Assembly: GCA_019188255.1 (NCBI GenBank)
Contig: JAETXT010000012.1
Location: forward strand, 2,418,001 to 2,482,000
Reading direction: 5' to 3'
DNA length: 64,000 nucleotides
Source: Verticillium longisporum
Lineage: Eukaryota > Ascomycota > Sordariomycetes > Glomerellales > Plectosphaerellaceae
This document shows, piece by piece, positions 1 to 10,852 of this stretch. Each line of letters opens with the position of its first letter. The first letter of the stretch is position 1. The notes under the pieces were generated by a model. It did not search any database, was not told the DNA's origin, and saw nothing but the letters and a program-made list of their open reading frames with translations. Both the position numbers and the translations under genes were made by a program.

Positions 1-420
1 AAATAGCTCTTTATATATATCTATAATAAAGGAGATAATAAGACCCTTAGTAATAACCTTAGTAATAGCTAGTAAGTCTATTAGTAAAGGAGGTATTAAA
101 GAGGCTTCATTTAATAATAAAATAAAGCATTAGCAATATCTAGAGGGCTTAAAATAAGTATATTTAATAATATTATTATATTTAAGGGTATTAAGAATTT
201 AATAGATAGATAGGGTAATTATAGAGCTTTAGGGGGCTACTTATATTACTTTATTAGCTAGTTATAGTTAGTCTTTAGCTCGGAATTCATCGAGAGACTT
301 AAAGGTATAAGAGACGAGGATAGGTATATAGTTGCTATAGCTAATTTTAGTAATAGCGCTATATTTATAGCTTTCCCCCTATCTATTATAGCTTTACCCC
401 TATTAGGCAGAGCAAATATC
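1..420. repeat. A+T-rich, probably RIP-mutated repeat relic
   Basis: This block is dominated by A and T and is full of TA steps and TAATA/TTAGTAA words, while CA and TG steps are scarce. It contains no usable reading frame. It ends abruptly near 420, where base composition returns to that of the rest of the window. In Pezizomycotina this pattern is the usual result of repeat-induced point mutation (C to T in duplicated DNA), so I infer an old transposon copy running off the left edge of the window. An 11-base direct repeat (GAGCAAATATC) lies at 410-420 and 432-442, right at the composition boundary. The element class cannot be told from what remains. Confidence 0.6.
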
Positions 421-1167
421 TAATAAGGGCCGAGCAAATATCCTTCCTCACTCAAACGCCGAGTCACCCAAGGCCTCACCCCAGGCCTCTGAGAAACACA
501 CATCGACATTGGTTCCAGATCAAAAGCATGGTTGACGTATACAACACAGGTAAGATATGGTATTCTCAGCCCCGGACATGGAAACAACAACGAGGGCGAT
601 GTCACAAAAACCGTTGATGCGGCAGGAGGTCCAACGACCCCATGGGAGATCCATTGCCCCCTGGTCTGGTGCTGATATGACCCTCACCATGACAACGCAT
701 CAAATACTGTCATGAAAGCCCGCCATCAGCAAAAACGACAGCATGCGATAGAGGGTGAGCTACAGTCGAGTCACTCGCGCTCTACAGGCAGGCGACCGCT
801 CATCACAGGCCGCACCATCGATCCTCGATCCAAGCTGGACGACTCAAATTTCGTTGAATCACCTGTCATAACGCTGCTCCAACGCGGGGTATACTATCGT
901 ACAAAAAAGAACAATCTCCCCAATGTAGAAGTTGAAATGCGAAATCGATGAGCCGCTTGCCTCGACTCCGCGGCGGTGCTCATAGCTGCCTGCTCCAGGC
1001 ACACATCCCAATGCCCATCTGGCCCTCCTACGCGGAGGAACGCGCGAGAAACTCGCATTAAAAACCGCCAAACCTACACCCCCCCGGCCGACCTTTTCCC
1101 CACCCTTCCTCATTAAGGAAAAAAAAAAACCCCCAAGACCATAGTGTTCGTGTCTCATCGCCGCCCC
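421..1167. other. Intergenic, no gene seen
   Basis: Normal-composition DNA between the A+T-rich block and the 3' end of the F-box gene. Short open frames here lack homology that I recognise and lack splice logic. A poly-A tract at about 1121-1130 lies close to the 3' end of the neighbouring gene, which is transcribed leftwards. Confidence 0.5.
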
Positions 1168-3176
1168 TCACCGCCACATGTCCCGATCGCCCCTCTTCTC
1201 TCCAGCACTGCTGACGGGACGTGGCCACAAGTCGCCGCCAGCCTGCAGCCCGCTCGGCATGGGCGGTGGTGCATCCTGCGGCAAGGCTGTGAAGCCGCCA
1301 ATGCCGTTGCCGACCATGACGCTGCGTCGCGCACCAGCCGTGTTCCACCCGTTGCCGAGCATATCGGCGCCGAGTCCATAGGAGCTGATGGGCCTCTCGC
1401 TCTGCAGCGCCCCCGGCACCATGCTATAGCGCGAGGGCGCGGGGCCGAGCTGTGCCGTGGGCGAGACTTTGACGAACGACCAGTTCATGGCCTCGTCCTT
1501 CTTCGCAAAGACCTCGAGAGTGTGCGTCAGGGAGCCCGTGCCGGCAAAAGGATTGTTCGAGCTGAAACGGTTGGAGGCCGGAGCACCAGACGGGGCAAAG
1601 GGGCGCATCGGAGGCTGAAGGCCACCATTGGCACCTGTAATGTTTGGCGCGAGAAAGTTGCCATGGGGCGACTTGGAGAGGCCGGAGCCGGAGGAGGAAG
1701 GACGGCCGTGTTGGGCAAAGGAAGCGCGCGGAGGCGGAGGCGGTAGACCGGAGAGCTGATCGGCAAACTCAGCGTCGAGCACGTAGACGGCTCGCAGGTT
1801 TGTGAGGCCATTGGCGAGGATGGAGGAGGCGAGATAGGTGTAGTAGGTTTGCGTGATACCAGAGTATGGGCTTGCTTGTGGATCGCTGCTGATTTCATAA
1901 CGCAACGTCTCCAGCGACCTGGAGGACAGCCTCTGTGTCTGGGGGCCGCTCTTGAAGGGACCATCCACCCTGCACTGAACGATGAGGGACTTGAGAGATG
2001 TGGCAAGCGAGACAACCTCGTGAAGGGTGGGAATCTCGATGCCAGTCTTGTTGAGGGCGAGCACGGTGAGAGCCGCGCGTGTCTCGGGATAGCTCAGATA
2101 GTCAACCAAGCCGGCAGCCGTGACATTGGGCGTTTTGGTGAGCACGAGCTGCTCGAGCGCGGGGAATGGTGGCAGCATCTCGTTGTAGACGAAGACGTCA
2201 TCGTTGAAGGCCCTGCTGTCGGTGACCTTGACCGCGCGCAGGTTTGGCAGCGCAGCGAGAACGTGGCGCAAGACGTTGGGGTCCATGTTGATTTTGATCA
2301 GCTCCAGGACCTCTAGGTGCCTCCAAATGGTCCCCTGTGACAGCTTGGCCAGACTTCGCTCTGCCCCGCCGCGGTATGTCATTTTCAGCAGCTTGGGACA
2401 CCGTGCCTCGACCTCGAGGCGCAATGTTGCGTAGGCTGAGTCGTCGGAGAAGAGCCCTTCGGGAAGATCGACATAGAGCAGATTGGGCAGGACGGCAATT
2501 GTGCGAGCGAGATCGGCCTGCGCAGCTTCGCGCAGCATGTAGGGCGTCTTGAAGTAGCGAACACGGGCGCCGAGACGGGTCGGGTCGTCGCGGAGGGTGC
2601 GGCACAGAAGCTTCAGGCGGGCGCTCGGCGTGTCCTCGGGTTCGCCGTTGCGGTCAAACTTTGTGCGGCGCTTGCGCAGTTCGGCGAGGTAGGCTTCACG
2701 AGCGCAATAGTGGACGGGATCAATCCGAATGCTGTGGTATCTGACGTGGGGGAAAAACCAAGTCAGCCAGAAGGACACGGCATGGCAGGAGCACGCAGTG
2801 AGGCATCGTGCAACGACAGAAAGACACGGTTTGACTTACAGAACCTTCCTGGCGGCGGCACGCCATTGCTTGCAGACCTGTACACAGTGGGCAAGATCCC
2901 TGAGGTCGCAGAGCATGCACCCATCTTCGAGAGCGCTCTGCTCGCACGTCTCGTAGGACTCATCCTGGGATTGAGGGCACACGGCGACGAAGATGCGCTC
3001 GAGGACGTTGGAGGGAGCTCGGCGATCAGACGGGCGTAGAAGCACGTGCGTGCAAAGAGGGGCGCCCGAGACTTGGCATCGCGGCCGTTCTCGCCGTTGG
3101 GATAGGACGGACCCCAAGGAACGCCGATGGCATCCTTCTTCTTGTCCTTGTTGCGCCTGAAGCTGAAGATGCCCAT
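1168..3176 (-). CDS. F-box / leucine-rich-repeat-like protein, frame interrupted once
   Basis: Two exons, complement(1168..2740, 2840..3176); the 99-bp intron has a GTAAGT donor and CAG acceptor and joins the frames at V-L-Y-H-S-I-R. The N-terminus is MGIFSFRR followed by a lysine-rich stretch. An F-box-like segment follows (ELP, then NVLERIF, then CKQWRAAARKVLYHSIRI), and then a region of about 300 residues with regularly spaced leucines typical of solenoid LRR substrate adaptors. The tail is Pro/Ser/Gly-rich and probably disordered. F-box proteins link substrates to SCF ubiquitin ligases; the substrate is unknown. Near 3010-3015 the reading frame changes by one base between IAELP and NVLERIF, exactly inside the F-box. 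Adding one base gives a continuous product of about 636 residues. ATG at 3176 was preferred, but an in-frame ATG at 3197 is also possible. Confidence 0.75.
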
Positions 3177-3197
3177 TTTGCGAAAGGGAAGCCTCAT

Positions 3198-4851
3198 GTT
3201 GAGGAGGAGGAGAGGAGAAGAGAGGGGAAAGACTGGTTGAAGGACGAAATTCGGGCAATCGGGCCTAGTCGTGGTGGTGCTTAGCACCCTGGGGTTGGGG
3301 TAGGTGGTCCGCAGTGGTCCGCAGTGACCCAGGGTTAGGGGGCTTGTCAGCCCAAAAGGAGGAGGTCCAGAGGCACGCAGACGGCCGATTGGGCGCGTGG
3401 GCGCGTTCTTTGGGCCTAGGATCGTCGGATGTCTGACCGTAGTGGCGGCTGCGAGCTGTGGTCTGAGGCAGGGTGTCTCAGTAGCTCTTTGTGCTGAGAC
3501 GGTGCTAGAGCTTCTGGCATTCCACCAAGCTCCAACTTTATTTGCACGCTGGGCCCCTATTTCCGCCTTTCCTTGCCGATGTTGTGTGCCGCCTCTCAAA
3601 GGGATGGCAAACGAAGCCTTAAAAGGAGGGGCGACGCTGCGATTTGGGTCAAGGACAGCTGCAAAAGGTAGCTTGTAGTAGGATCTTCAGGGGTCCGAAT
3701 GGCAGGCAGGCAAGAGGCCTTCCTCGACGTGATAGGAGGGTTATGTGTGGTTGGTGGTGGATTGTCTGCGTTTTGGACGAGAGCGTGGCTCGCGTCGCGT
3801 GTTGGCGATCCTTCGACCTCTAGAAGCGCGTCATGGTGGTCGCCCTACCTCTGCACTGGTGCTGATTCCGTGCTCATTGGGCGCATCCGCCTCTTGGGAC
3901 TGGCTGGGAGGTGAGACCAGGACAATGAGGCCTGGCGGCTTCTCTGTTCAACCACGACCCATGAAGCCGGACAAATTAGGTTAGCTCCCTTGCCGCCCTC
4001 TCTCAGGCGCGGCTACCCCCTTGTAGCCCCCATAACTTCCCGGAAAGCTACCCTTCTCAGGATAATTAAGACACGAGAGCTCTCACGAACATTGACGAAT
4101 CCCTCGCTGTCAAATCTATTCCCCTTGCTGAACCGCGTGGTTCTTTCTCTGGGTACCTATGCTGAGGCACCCGAGGAAGAGCCTTGATTAAACCGATAGC
4201 CACTGAATGATACCACACTCCGTTGCCAAGGTATCACAGTCTCCCCTTTTGACGTGGCCACCACCACGTCTGTTATCTAGAACACCACGACCGAGCGTCA
4301 TACTGCTGCAGCAGAGCGTCCTGAGCATGGGCTCATTTAACAGGCTCAACTGAGGCCCAAGAGGAGATAAGTACATTAAAAAAGCACCAGGAGTGCGGAA
4401 CAGACATATCGGCCTTGACAATTATTCTGGCGACTATTAGTCTTCCACGGAGGTAACCATGCTGACTGAGGTGACCATGTCGGCTGGGGCATCAAGCCCA
4501 TCGCCTCACAGTCGTGATCGCTGTCAGGCAGCGTGCCTGAGGGAAAGGACGGACCAACCCAGAAGGTATACTCCGAAGCAAACAAAACCTTGAATATTGC
4601 CTACCTGGGTCGGTACCTTGAGGTCCAGTACCAAAGCTTCGTTTTCACATTTGACTGGCAACCACACAGGTAGCAGACTTTAAGCCTACATCTACCGCCA
4701 TCTTGTCCTCATGATGATGTTTGCATCTTCTCCTTCACATGCCACAGGTCAGAGGTCTGGTCTTGTTATTCCACACATCTTTCCAAATTCCATTGATCAT
4801 CAGCATCCCCCGCCATACGTACCTCATACTCAACCCCGTCTCGGCCTGATC
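3198..4851. other. Intergenic, no gene seen
   Basis: Upstream region of the F-box gene and of the small membrane-protein candidate. Open frames are short and do not look like protein families that I know. The 3198-3260 part is purine-rich on the plus strand, that is, a pyrimidine-rich leader for the leftward gene. Some short GGTACC-containing words occur near 4150 and 4610. Confidence 0.45.
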
Positions 4852-5307
4852 ATGACAGGCTATGGTTCCGATTCAGGCATACTCCTCTTAGGGAAAGTCA
4901 TCGATGCCATCTCCATGATTTTCGTCGAGAGATGCGTCGTCAGAAACCGAGAAACCTTCATCGCCTGGGGCCGTGCCATCGAGAACTGGCTCCACCTGCC
5001 CACAGCGCTGCGGCCCATCTACGCAGGAGAGCCCGGCCTTCTCGACGACGAAATCCGCACCATCGCCAGGTGGGTACCCGTAGGACTGCTGCTGTTCATC
5101 CTGGGTGTGCCGGTCGGCTTCGACGAGACGTTTCACGTCATGGGGCTGTTGTCATGTTGCGGGGGGCTTGCGATCCTCATCTGTGTATATTCCAACATCA
5201 TGGCCGCGAAACGAAGGCGAATCTTGCGAGGGTGGACGGAGGCAGAGGCCCGCGGCACACGGCTGAACCCAGCCAGTGCTTTTTCGTTATTTTATGGGCC
5301 ACGATGA
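4852..5307 (+). CDS. Possible small membrane protein, unknown family
   Basis: An open frame starting at MTGYGSDSG gives about 151 residues. It contains two hydrophobic segments, VPVGLLLFILGVPVGF and HVMGLLSCCGGLAILICVY, followed by the basic stretch AAKRRRILRGW, so it could be a membrane protein with a cytosolic basic loop. I do not recognise the family. The frame ends in SAFSLFYGPR. The frame one base away continues with another hydrophobic stretch (FFVILWATMMLGAMLAAGL) directly after the T5 run at 5280-5284, so the true product may have a third membrane segment and extend towards 5507. An upstream in-frame ATG at 4711 is possible, but the extra N-terminus is low in coding character. Confidence 0.4.
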   Translation: MTGYGSDSGILLLGKVIDAISMIFVERCVVRNRETFIAWGRAIENWLHLPTALRPIYAGEPGLLDDEIRTIARWVPVGLLLFILGVPVGFDETFHVMGLLSCCGGLAILICVYSNIMAAKRRRILRGWTEAEARGTRLNPASAFSLFYGPR

Positions 5308-5507
5308 TGCTGGGCGCGATGCTGGCGGCGGGGTTACGCCGATGCGATGTCGGCTTGCAAGAAGGACTTGTACCATCACTGAGTATGGGAGCTTTGGACA
5401 TAGACTATATGATAGTTCAGAAGAAGCAACCACATAGAAGCAACGCTTGGGTTCGCTTTCACAAACTGTGCAATGAAGCATGCCGTGTTTGGTGTCGACG
5501 AATGTGA

Positions 5508-6527
5508 CATTGTACGTTCTATGCGGCTCGCAAGCTACGACTTCCGTGTAACTCGTTGATCAAAATACTCTGGAAGCTATGCGGCTGCGCAGGCTTATAC
5601 CATGTTTGTGTAGGTAAATTACGACAAGTGCCTTGCACAGTTGGTTTTCGAGACGTGGTGCGAATGTACCTACTGCGTCACGGATATGCAGGGGCGAGTG
5701 AAGTCCTTTCCAGCATACGCCGTCCTCTCCTCACACCTTGGCCTTTCAGAACAGGCAGGCTCCTCTCCAATCCCACCAAAACCCACCTTCGACCATCCCC
5801 TTGGACCAAGGGCCGCCGGGAGTTGCCGTCTATCCCGCATCGTGCACGACTCGCTGACCGACGAGGCGCGTCAAGGACAATGCATTCTGGTTTGGGGCCG
5901 CATCTCCATGGTATTCCCATTCTGAGCCCCCCCCATGTACAAACCACCCCTGACCCCTGAGTCCTCTTGTTAGCGGGAGCACGGACACAAACATTCCCGA
6001 CTGCCTGGCATCAGCAACATGACCAGGTAGGCAACTGCGCATAGTCGAGCCTCGTCACACATCAATCTGCTTTGTCGGGGCCTCGGGACAGTCTTTCAAT
6101 CGGTGTCGAGACACGCAAACCGCCGTCAGGGAACAAGTAATGTGGGCGAGGCTAGATGGATGCTTAATTATTATAATGCCCCCCCTCGTGTCAAAAGCAA
6201 AATACAATGGTGATGGCGCTGAGATGCGACTCTGCCTCGTGCCCAACCATGTCACTCGCCGTCTCGCGTCCCCTGCTTCATCTACTATGCAAGTTCGCCG
6301 CAATCTCGTACACTTCGACAACACGGCCGCCAGATGCATCCACCGATATCTTTTGTTGCCTGATATCACCGTCCTTTTCGTCATGCGCCCCCGCATGCTT
6401 GATTGTGTCGGCGTGGGAGATGTCTCGTGGCGTTTCGTGTTCGTCAACCTGTAGCGCTCCAGCTGAGTGCCACCCTTCCTTTTCCAGACTTGTATGCAGA
6501 GTGGTAACGACAACCGATGGCGGTCAT
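5508..6527. other. Intergenic, no gene seen
   Basis: Lies 3' of the glycogen synthase gene (transcribed leftwards) and 3' of the small membrane-protein candidate. I see only short frames on both strands without recognisable domains. Confidence 0.45.
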
Positions 6528-8902
6528 CTAGTTGCTGCTACCAGTACCGTTGCCGTTTGTGGGTTGCAGAGGTACGCCGTCGAGGGGGCTGGGTGGGCCG
6601 ACACGCTTCGTGCGCATCGTCAGCGGGAAGGGGTACTCCTCAGGGTCTTCCTCCTCACTGGCAAAGTTTTGGTCAGCATCATCATTGGTGTGGAATTCGA
6701 GAGGGAGGAAAGTAGAACTTACGGCAGCTTCCAAGCGACATAGTCCTCGGTGCTCAGGCCTTCGCGGCCCTCTTGCAGGCTGGCAAAGTCACCAGGCGTC
6801 ATCATGCCAGAACGGTCACGAGGAGATCCAGGCACCGAGAAAGGTCGCGAGATCTTCTGCTCGACACCGAGGATCGTGTCCTCCTCCTCGTCACCCTGGA
6901 ACGATCCAGGATAGGCCCGGCGCAGCGCCAGTTGGCGCGCCTTGACGTACTCCATGCCCATCCTCTTCCAGTCGAGCAGGTCGCTGAGACGCTCCGTGCG
7001 GTTACGCTGTTTAATACGCTGGCGACGGCTCTTCTGGGAAAAGACGAACATGTGCGAGGTCAGCGCGTTGACCGAATCATCGTCACCCTTCATCCGGCGG
7101 TCAACAATGTAGATACCGTAGTCGCTCGAGTTCTCAATGAGCTCCTCCATGTAGCAGCCAAAGCCAGATAGGTTCGTGGTAATGCTGGGAACGCCCATGA
7201 CCGTGCACTCGGCCGGGGTGTAGCCCCAAGGCTCGTAGTAGGATGCGAAGATGCCCATGTGCGTGCCACGCACAAACTCGTCGTAGTCCATGGGCAGGAC
7301 GGGGTTGGCAGAGTTGAGGAACTCTGGGTGGAAGACAACCTTGACTCGGTCAGAAGGGTGGTTGAAAAGCTGGACCCGACGAATCTGGTTCAGGATAGGA
7401 TCTTCGCTATCGTTCAGCATGTTATGGGTGACGATGGGAGGCAGGCCGTGCCTCTTCATCGCGAAGAGGCGTCTCCGCAGGAGGACACGGTCAGCACCGG
7501 TGATCAGCTCCTTCTCATCGGGGAGCGGGTCGCCGTCGTGCCACTTCAGAGAGCGCTCAAAGATGCGCTTGCCAATGCCACGCTCGATGATGTCAACAGT
7601 GTCCCGAAGCGACTTCATGACGGCCTGGCCCTTGAGAGCCTCGACAGTCAGCGATGTCGTCTGGGCAGGCATGATGATGAAGGCCACGACCGTCATCTTG
7701 CTGCCAGCGCTCTTGAGGCGGTGGTTGAGGCGTGCCAGCGACTCAACAAACATGTCGACACCCTTGTTCCTGAACTCGTAACGACCGGCCGTGAAGAAGT
7801 ACAGCGTGTTCTCCGGGTCGAAATCGTAGTGGCCGTAGAAATGGCCTCGCACAAATTCGTGGATCTTCTCCTTTGCCTGCTGATGCAAGTTCTGGAACTC
7901 GTGAACAGCCGAGAACTTGGTGACGTTGAGGCCGTTGGGCAGAACGCCATCAGGCTTGCGCTTGAGCAGGTGCTCGCTCTCGTACGCTGTAATGTGGGAG
8001 ACAGTCGTGAATACATCGCAGGCGTGGGCAGCAGCTCGCTCGATGCAGTACCTGTGGTAGATACCGCGCTTGCCAGCTTCGGCGTCCACATCGAACCACT
8101 GCAGGTTGTTGTAAAAATCGACCGAGCCAGCACAGAGGTAACGACCGAGCAGCGTGGCGTGAGTGGTGAAGATGGTGGTCACATCAATGCGGCGCTTCTT
8201 GCACAAGGGCAATGCGACACCGGCGAGCCACTCGTGGAAGTGCGCAATGACGGCCTTCTTCTTCTCGTGGCAGACAAACTGAACAAACGATTAGCACAAC
8301 AACGGGTGGTTGGTGACGCTTGTACCCACCTCTCCGAGGAACCACGCAACCAGGTATCCAAAAACGATAGCCTCATTCGTCTCGTCGTCATTGGGTGGCG
8401 AGGGAATGCTGGCGACGTTCCACAGGTCCGTCTTCCACTCATCAAGGAACTTGTAAGCGGTCTTGGTGTCGAACAGCAGCACTCGGGGTGCGCCCTCAAT
8501 CAGCCAGCGACCATAGAGAATGCCGATACCGCGCTCCTTCATCGAGTTGATCGTGGCAGCAAGCTCAGGAACGGTGGGCTCGAGCTCCTCCACTTCGACG
8601 GCGGCCTACGCTTGTTAGCAGCTGGAACAGAGAGTTCCGAGTTGAAGCACCATACCGATTGGTGGTTCAGCGGACCGATCAGGGTGTAGCGCTCGCCATA
8701 CTCGGCTGTCGTGACGGGGGCCTTTGACTTGATCACAGAGTAGATGCCGCCAACTATGGGAAGAATGTCAGCAGCAGCTCGACAGCAAGGCTACTCGTAC
8801 TGCTGGAGAGCTCGGAGACTAACCTCGGTGGGCAACTTCCGTTGCGATTTCGAAGAGGAGGTGATCCTTCACCTCACGGGCGGAACGTTCGTCTTGCGAC
8901 AT
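6528..8902 (-). CDS. GSY1: Glycogen synthase (glycosyltransferase family 3)
   Basis: Five exons: complement(6528..6657, 6723..8278, 8330..8605, 8656..8753, 8824..8902), giving 712 residues, the normal length for fungal glycogen synthase. It transfers glucose from UDP-glucose to the growing alpha-1,4-glucan in the cytosol. The N-terminus reads [17 protein letters not shown], the UDP-sugar binding start of GT3 enzymes. Later blocks include [14 protein letters not shown] and [19 protein letters not shown] near the active site. The Arg-rich helix [20 protein letters not shown] corresponds to the glucose-6-phosphate-sensing cluster. The C-terminal [14 protein letters not shown] matches the phosphorylation sites of yeast Gsy2, so allosteric and phosphorylation control are likely kept. 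All splice junctions use GT..AG with 50-70 bp introns. The start at [10 protein letters not shown] was chosen because it sits just before the first conserved block; the frame is open further upstream but Pro-rich. Confidence 0.97.
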
Positions 8903-10236
8903 GGCTACCTGTGTGCGCGTGCTGGTCTGGGATGCTACAGAAATGGACGGACAGTCAGTTGCTGTGACACCGGGCAGCTGAGGCGCGACGGCAGTTTGGA
9001 TTGGTGTCATGGAGGGAGGCCAATGGACGGGGAGAGGCATTGGGGCGCGATGGGTAGGTGGAGGAGGAGGAGGAGGATTCAAAGACGGGAGCGTTCGGTT
9101 GTCTGATGGCACGTCAGGCCACGCTGAGCGACGTACCTGTGACGAGGTGGCTCAGGACGTTTCCTGAAAGCTAGAGCTACGTGAAGCTCCCGTGATGCTT
9201 CAGTAGCTGCCGTGGAGAGGGGCGGTAGCGGGTTCGAGTGCGATTGTAGGAGGACACAAACAAGGTGGGAAGAGGTGGAAAGCCAGCTGAGGAAGGCGGG
9301 TTGCGGGGGAGGGAGAGGGCAGGTTTTAGGGTGATGGGGACGATGTCCGCGGAGCAGCCAATGTCAGACAGAATCAGTCGGAGGGTAAGGTAAGGTGGTG
9401 AGAGAGAAGTGAGCGGAGGGTCCGTCGGGAGCACCTGGTGCATGCAGCTGGACGAGGAGGTGTTGTGGGAGCAACGGCGTCAGGTAGCAAGTAGTAGGTA
9501 GCAGGTAGTGAGCGGCTGTGGTGGTGTGCGAGTATGCCTGCCACCACTGTTACGTCGGTGCTGCTGCCCACCTCATTGTCTGACTATCTGCTCCTGGCCG
9601 ACCCAATTCTCGATCCTCCCGATCCAATGGCATTGACCCGGGGGGCCCTTGAAGGCCAAGGGGAGGGGGGCAAGCTGTCCAGCTGCACTAAGCGTGGAAC
9701 ACTCATGGTGGGTATCCTACAGGGGTCGAGAGCCATTTCAGGCCGGGGCTTTTGGGCGCTGAGCAACTACATTCATGGCGGGAATCCACTCCAGCCGGCC
9801 GACTCTTGGTCGATACAAGTCTGGGCCTCCAGCTTGTCGAGCCTGTCGAGCCTGTCAAGCCTTTTTTTTCTCTCGCTGGGTCCGAGGCTCGTGTTGACCA
9901 TCACTGCCCCAACGAGCTTCTTCATCGTCCTGTCGGGGCGAGATGCGTCTACATCCGCCACTTTGGGCGCATCCAACGCCGAATAATCCCGCGGCAACAC
10001 CTCGTCGCATTGAGTAAAAGGGTTGAGGAACTGACAATTCCCTCAATATTGGGATGAAAATCTTTTTCTTGCCTTTTCCTTTCCCATGCGACGCCGAGAA
10101 TAGCAGCGCCGGCGTCTCTTCCCGTGGCTCCTGCAATCTTGATTTTCCTTCGAGGGTGGGATTCCGGAGACACGGACATCGGGACATGGTGCAAAGAGAA
10201 AAATCTCGATGGGAAATCTTCAGGCCTGCCTACCTC

Positions 10237-10257
10237 CCTAGGTAGGTACCTAGGTAG
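10237..10257. repeat. Palindromic CCTAGG/GGTACC motif
   Basis: Overlapping copies of CCTAGG, GGTAGG and GGTACC form a near-perfect inverted repeat. Related copies occur at 33821-33858, about 34071-34089 and 44038-44050, always between genes. Confidence 0.6.
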
Positions 10258-10370
10258 CTGAACGGTCCCTACGAACCGTGGAATGGGCAATCTCCAGGCC
10301 AGTGGGGGGCCCGCCAGCCTTCGCGCGGGAGGAGCTTCAGCACAGTCCACCCTCGCTTGGGTAGGTGTGC

Positions 10371-10400
10371 GCGAGGGTGCGCGAGGGTGCGCGAGGGTGC
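10371..10400. repeat. 10-bp tandem repeat, three units
   Basis: Three consecutive perfect copies of the unit GCGAGGGTGC, with a partial copy on the left. It lies in the gene-poor interval and no function is apparent. Confidence 0.85.
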
Positions 10401-10815
10401 CCTGTGCTCCTCCATTCGCAGTGGGCTGCCTGGTCGCCCATTAGACAGTATGACGACAATGAATGCGGGGTTGGCCGAGCTAAAAACCTCCCGGCAACAG
10501 CGAACGTGACGAGTTTGCAGCGAGCATTCGGACGGCTCCTGATGGCGACCAATCAAGCCTGCGTCACCAGACCATCAACCTGGGGGGGCACTCCGGGGTC
10601 TCCAACCCGCCCAACGCAAGAAGGGTCTCTGGTCCTACCTTACTGGTCGACACCCCAAGCTCCTCGTAGGTTCGGACGGAGGCGAAGAAAGGAAGGAAAA
10701 CACGTTTTGCTACGCCAGAACGTGGCATGCCGACGTGACCAATGCGAAACCTTGCTGGCAGGGAGTTTGATCTGACGCGAGCTCGAGAAGGGTGCATCTG
10801 GAATGCCTTGCTAGC

Positions 10816-10852
10816 CTTTTTTTTTCTTTTTTCTTTTTTCTTTTTCTTTTCT
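10816..10852 (+). other. Long pyrimidine (CT) tract
   Basis: An almost uninterrupted run of T with scattered C. In fungal genomes such tracts are common in promoters and 5' leaders, but no gene follows it closely on either strand, so its role is unknown. Confidence 0.6.

Noticed and set aside
7259..8689. 476-codon plus-strand frame
   Set aside because: Antisense shadow of glycogen synthase exons; it even runs through that gene's introns.
9534..9986. 150-codon frame in the glycogen synthase upstream region
   Set aside because: Low-complexity Leu/Ser composition and overlap with a short direct repeat; no homology recognised.
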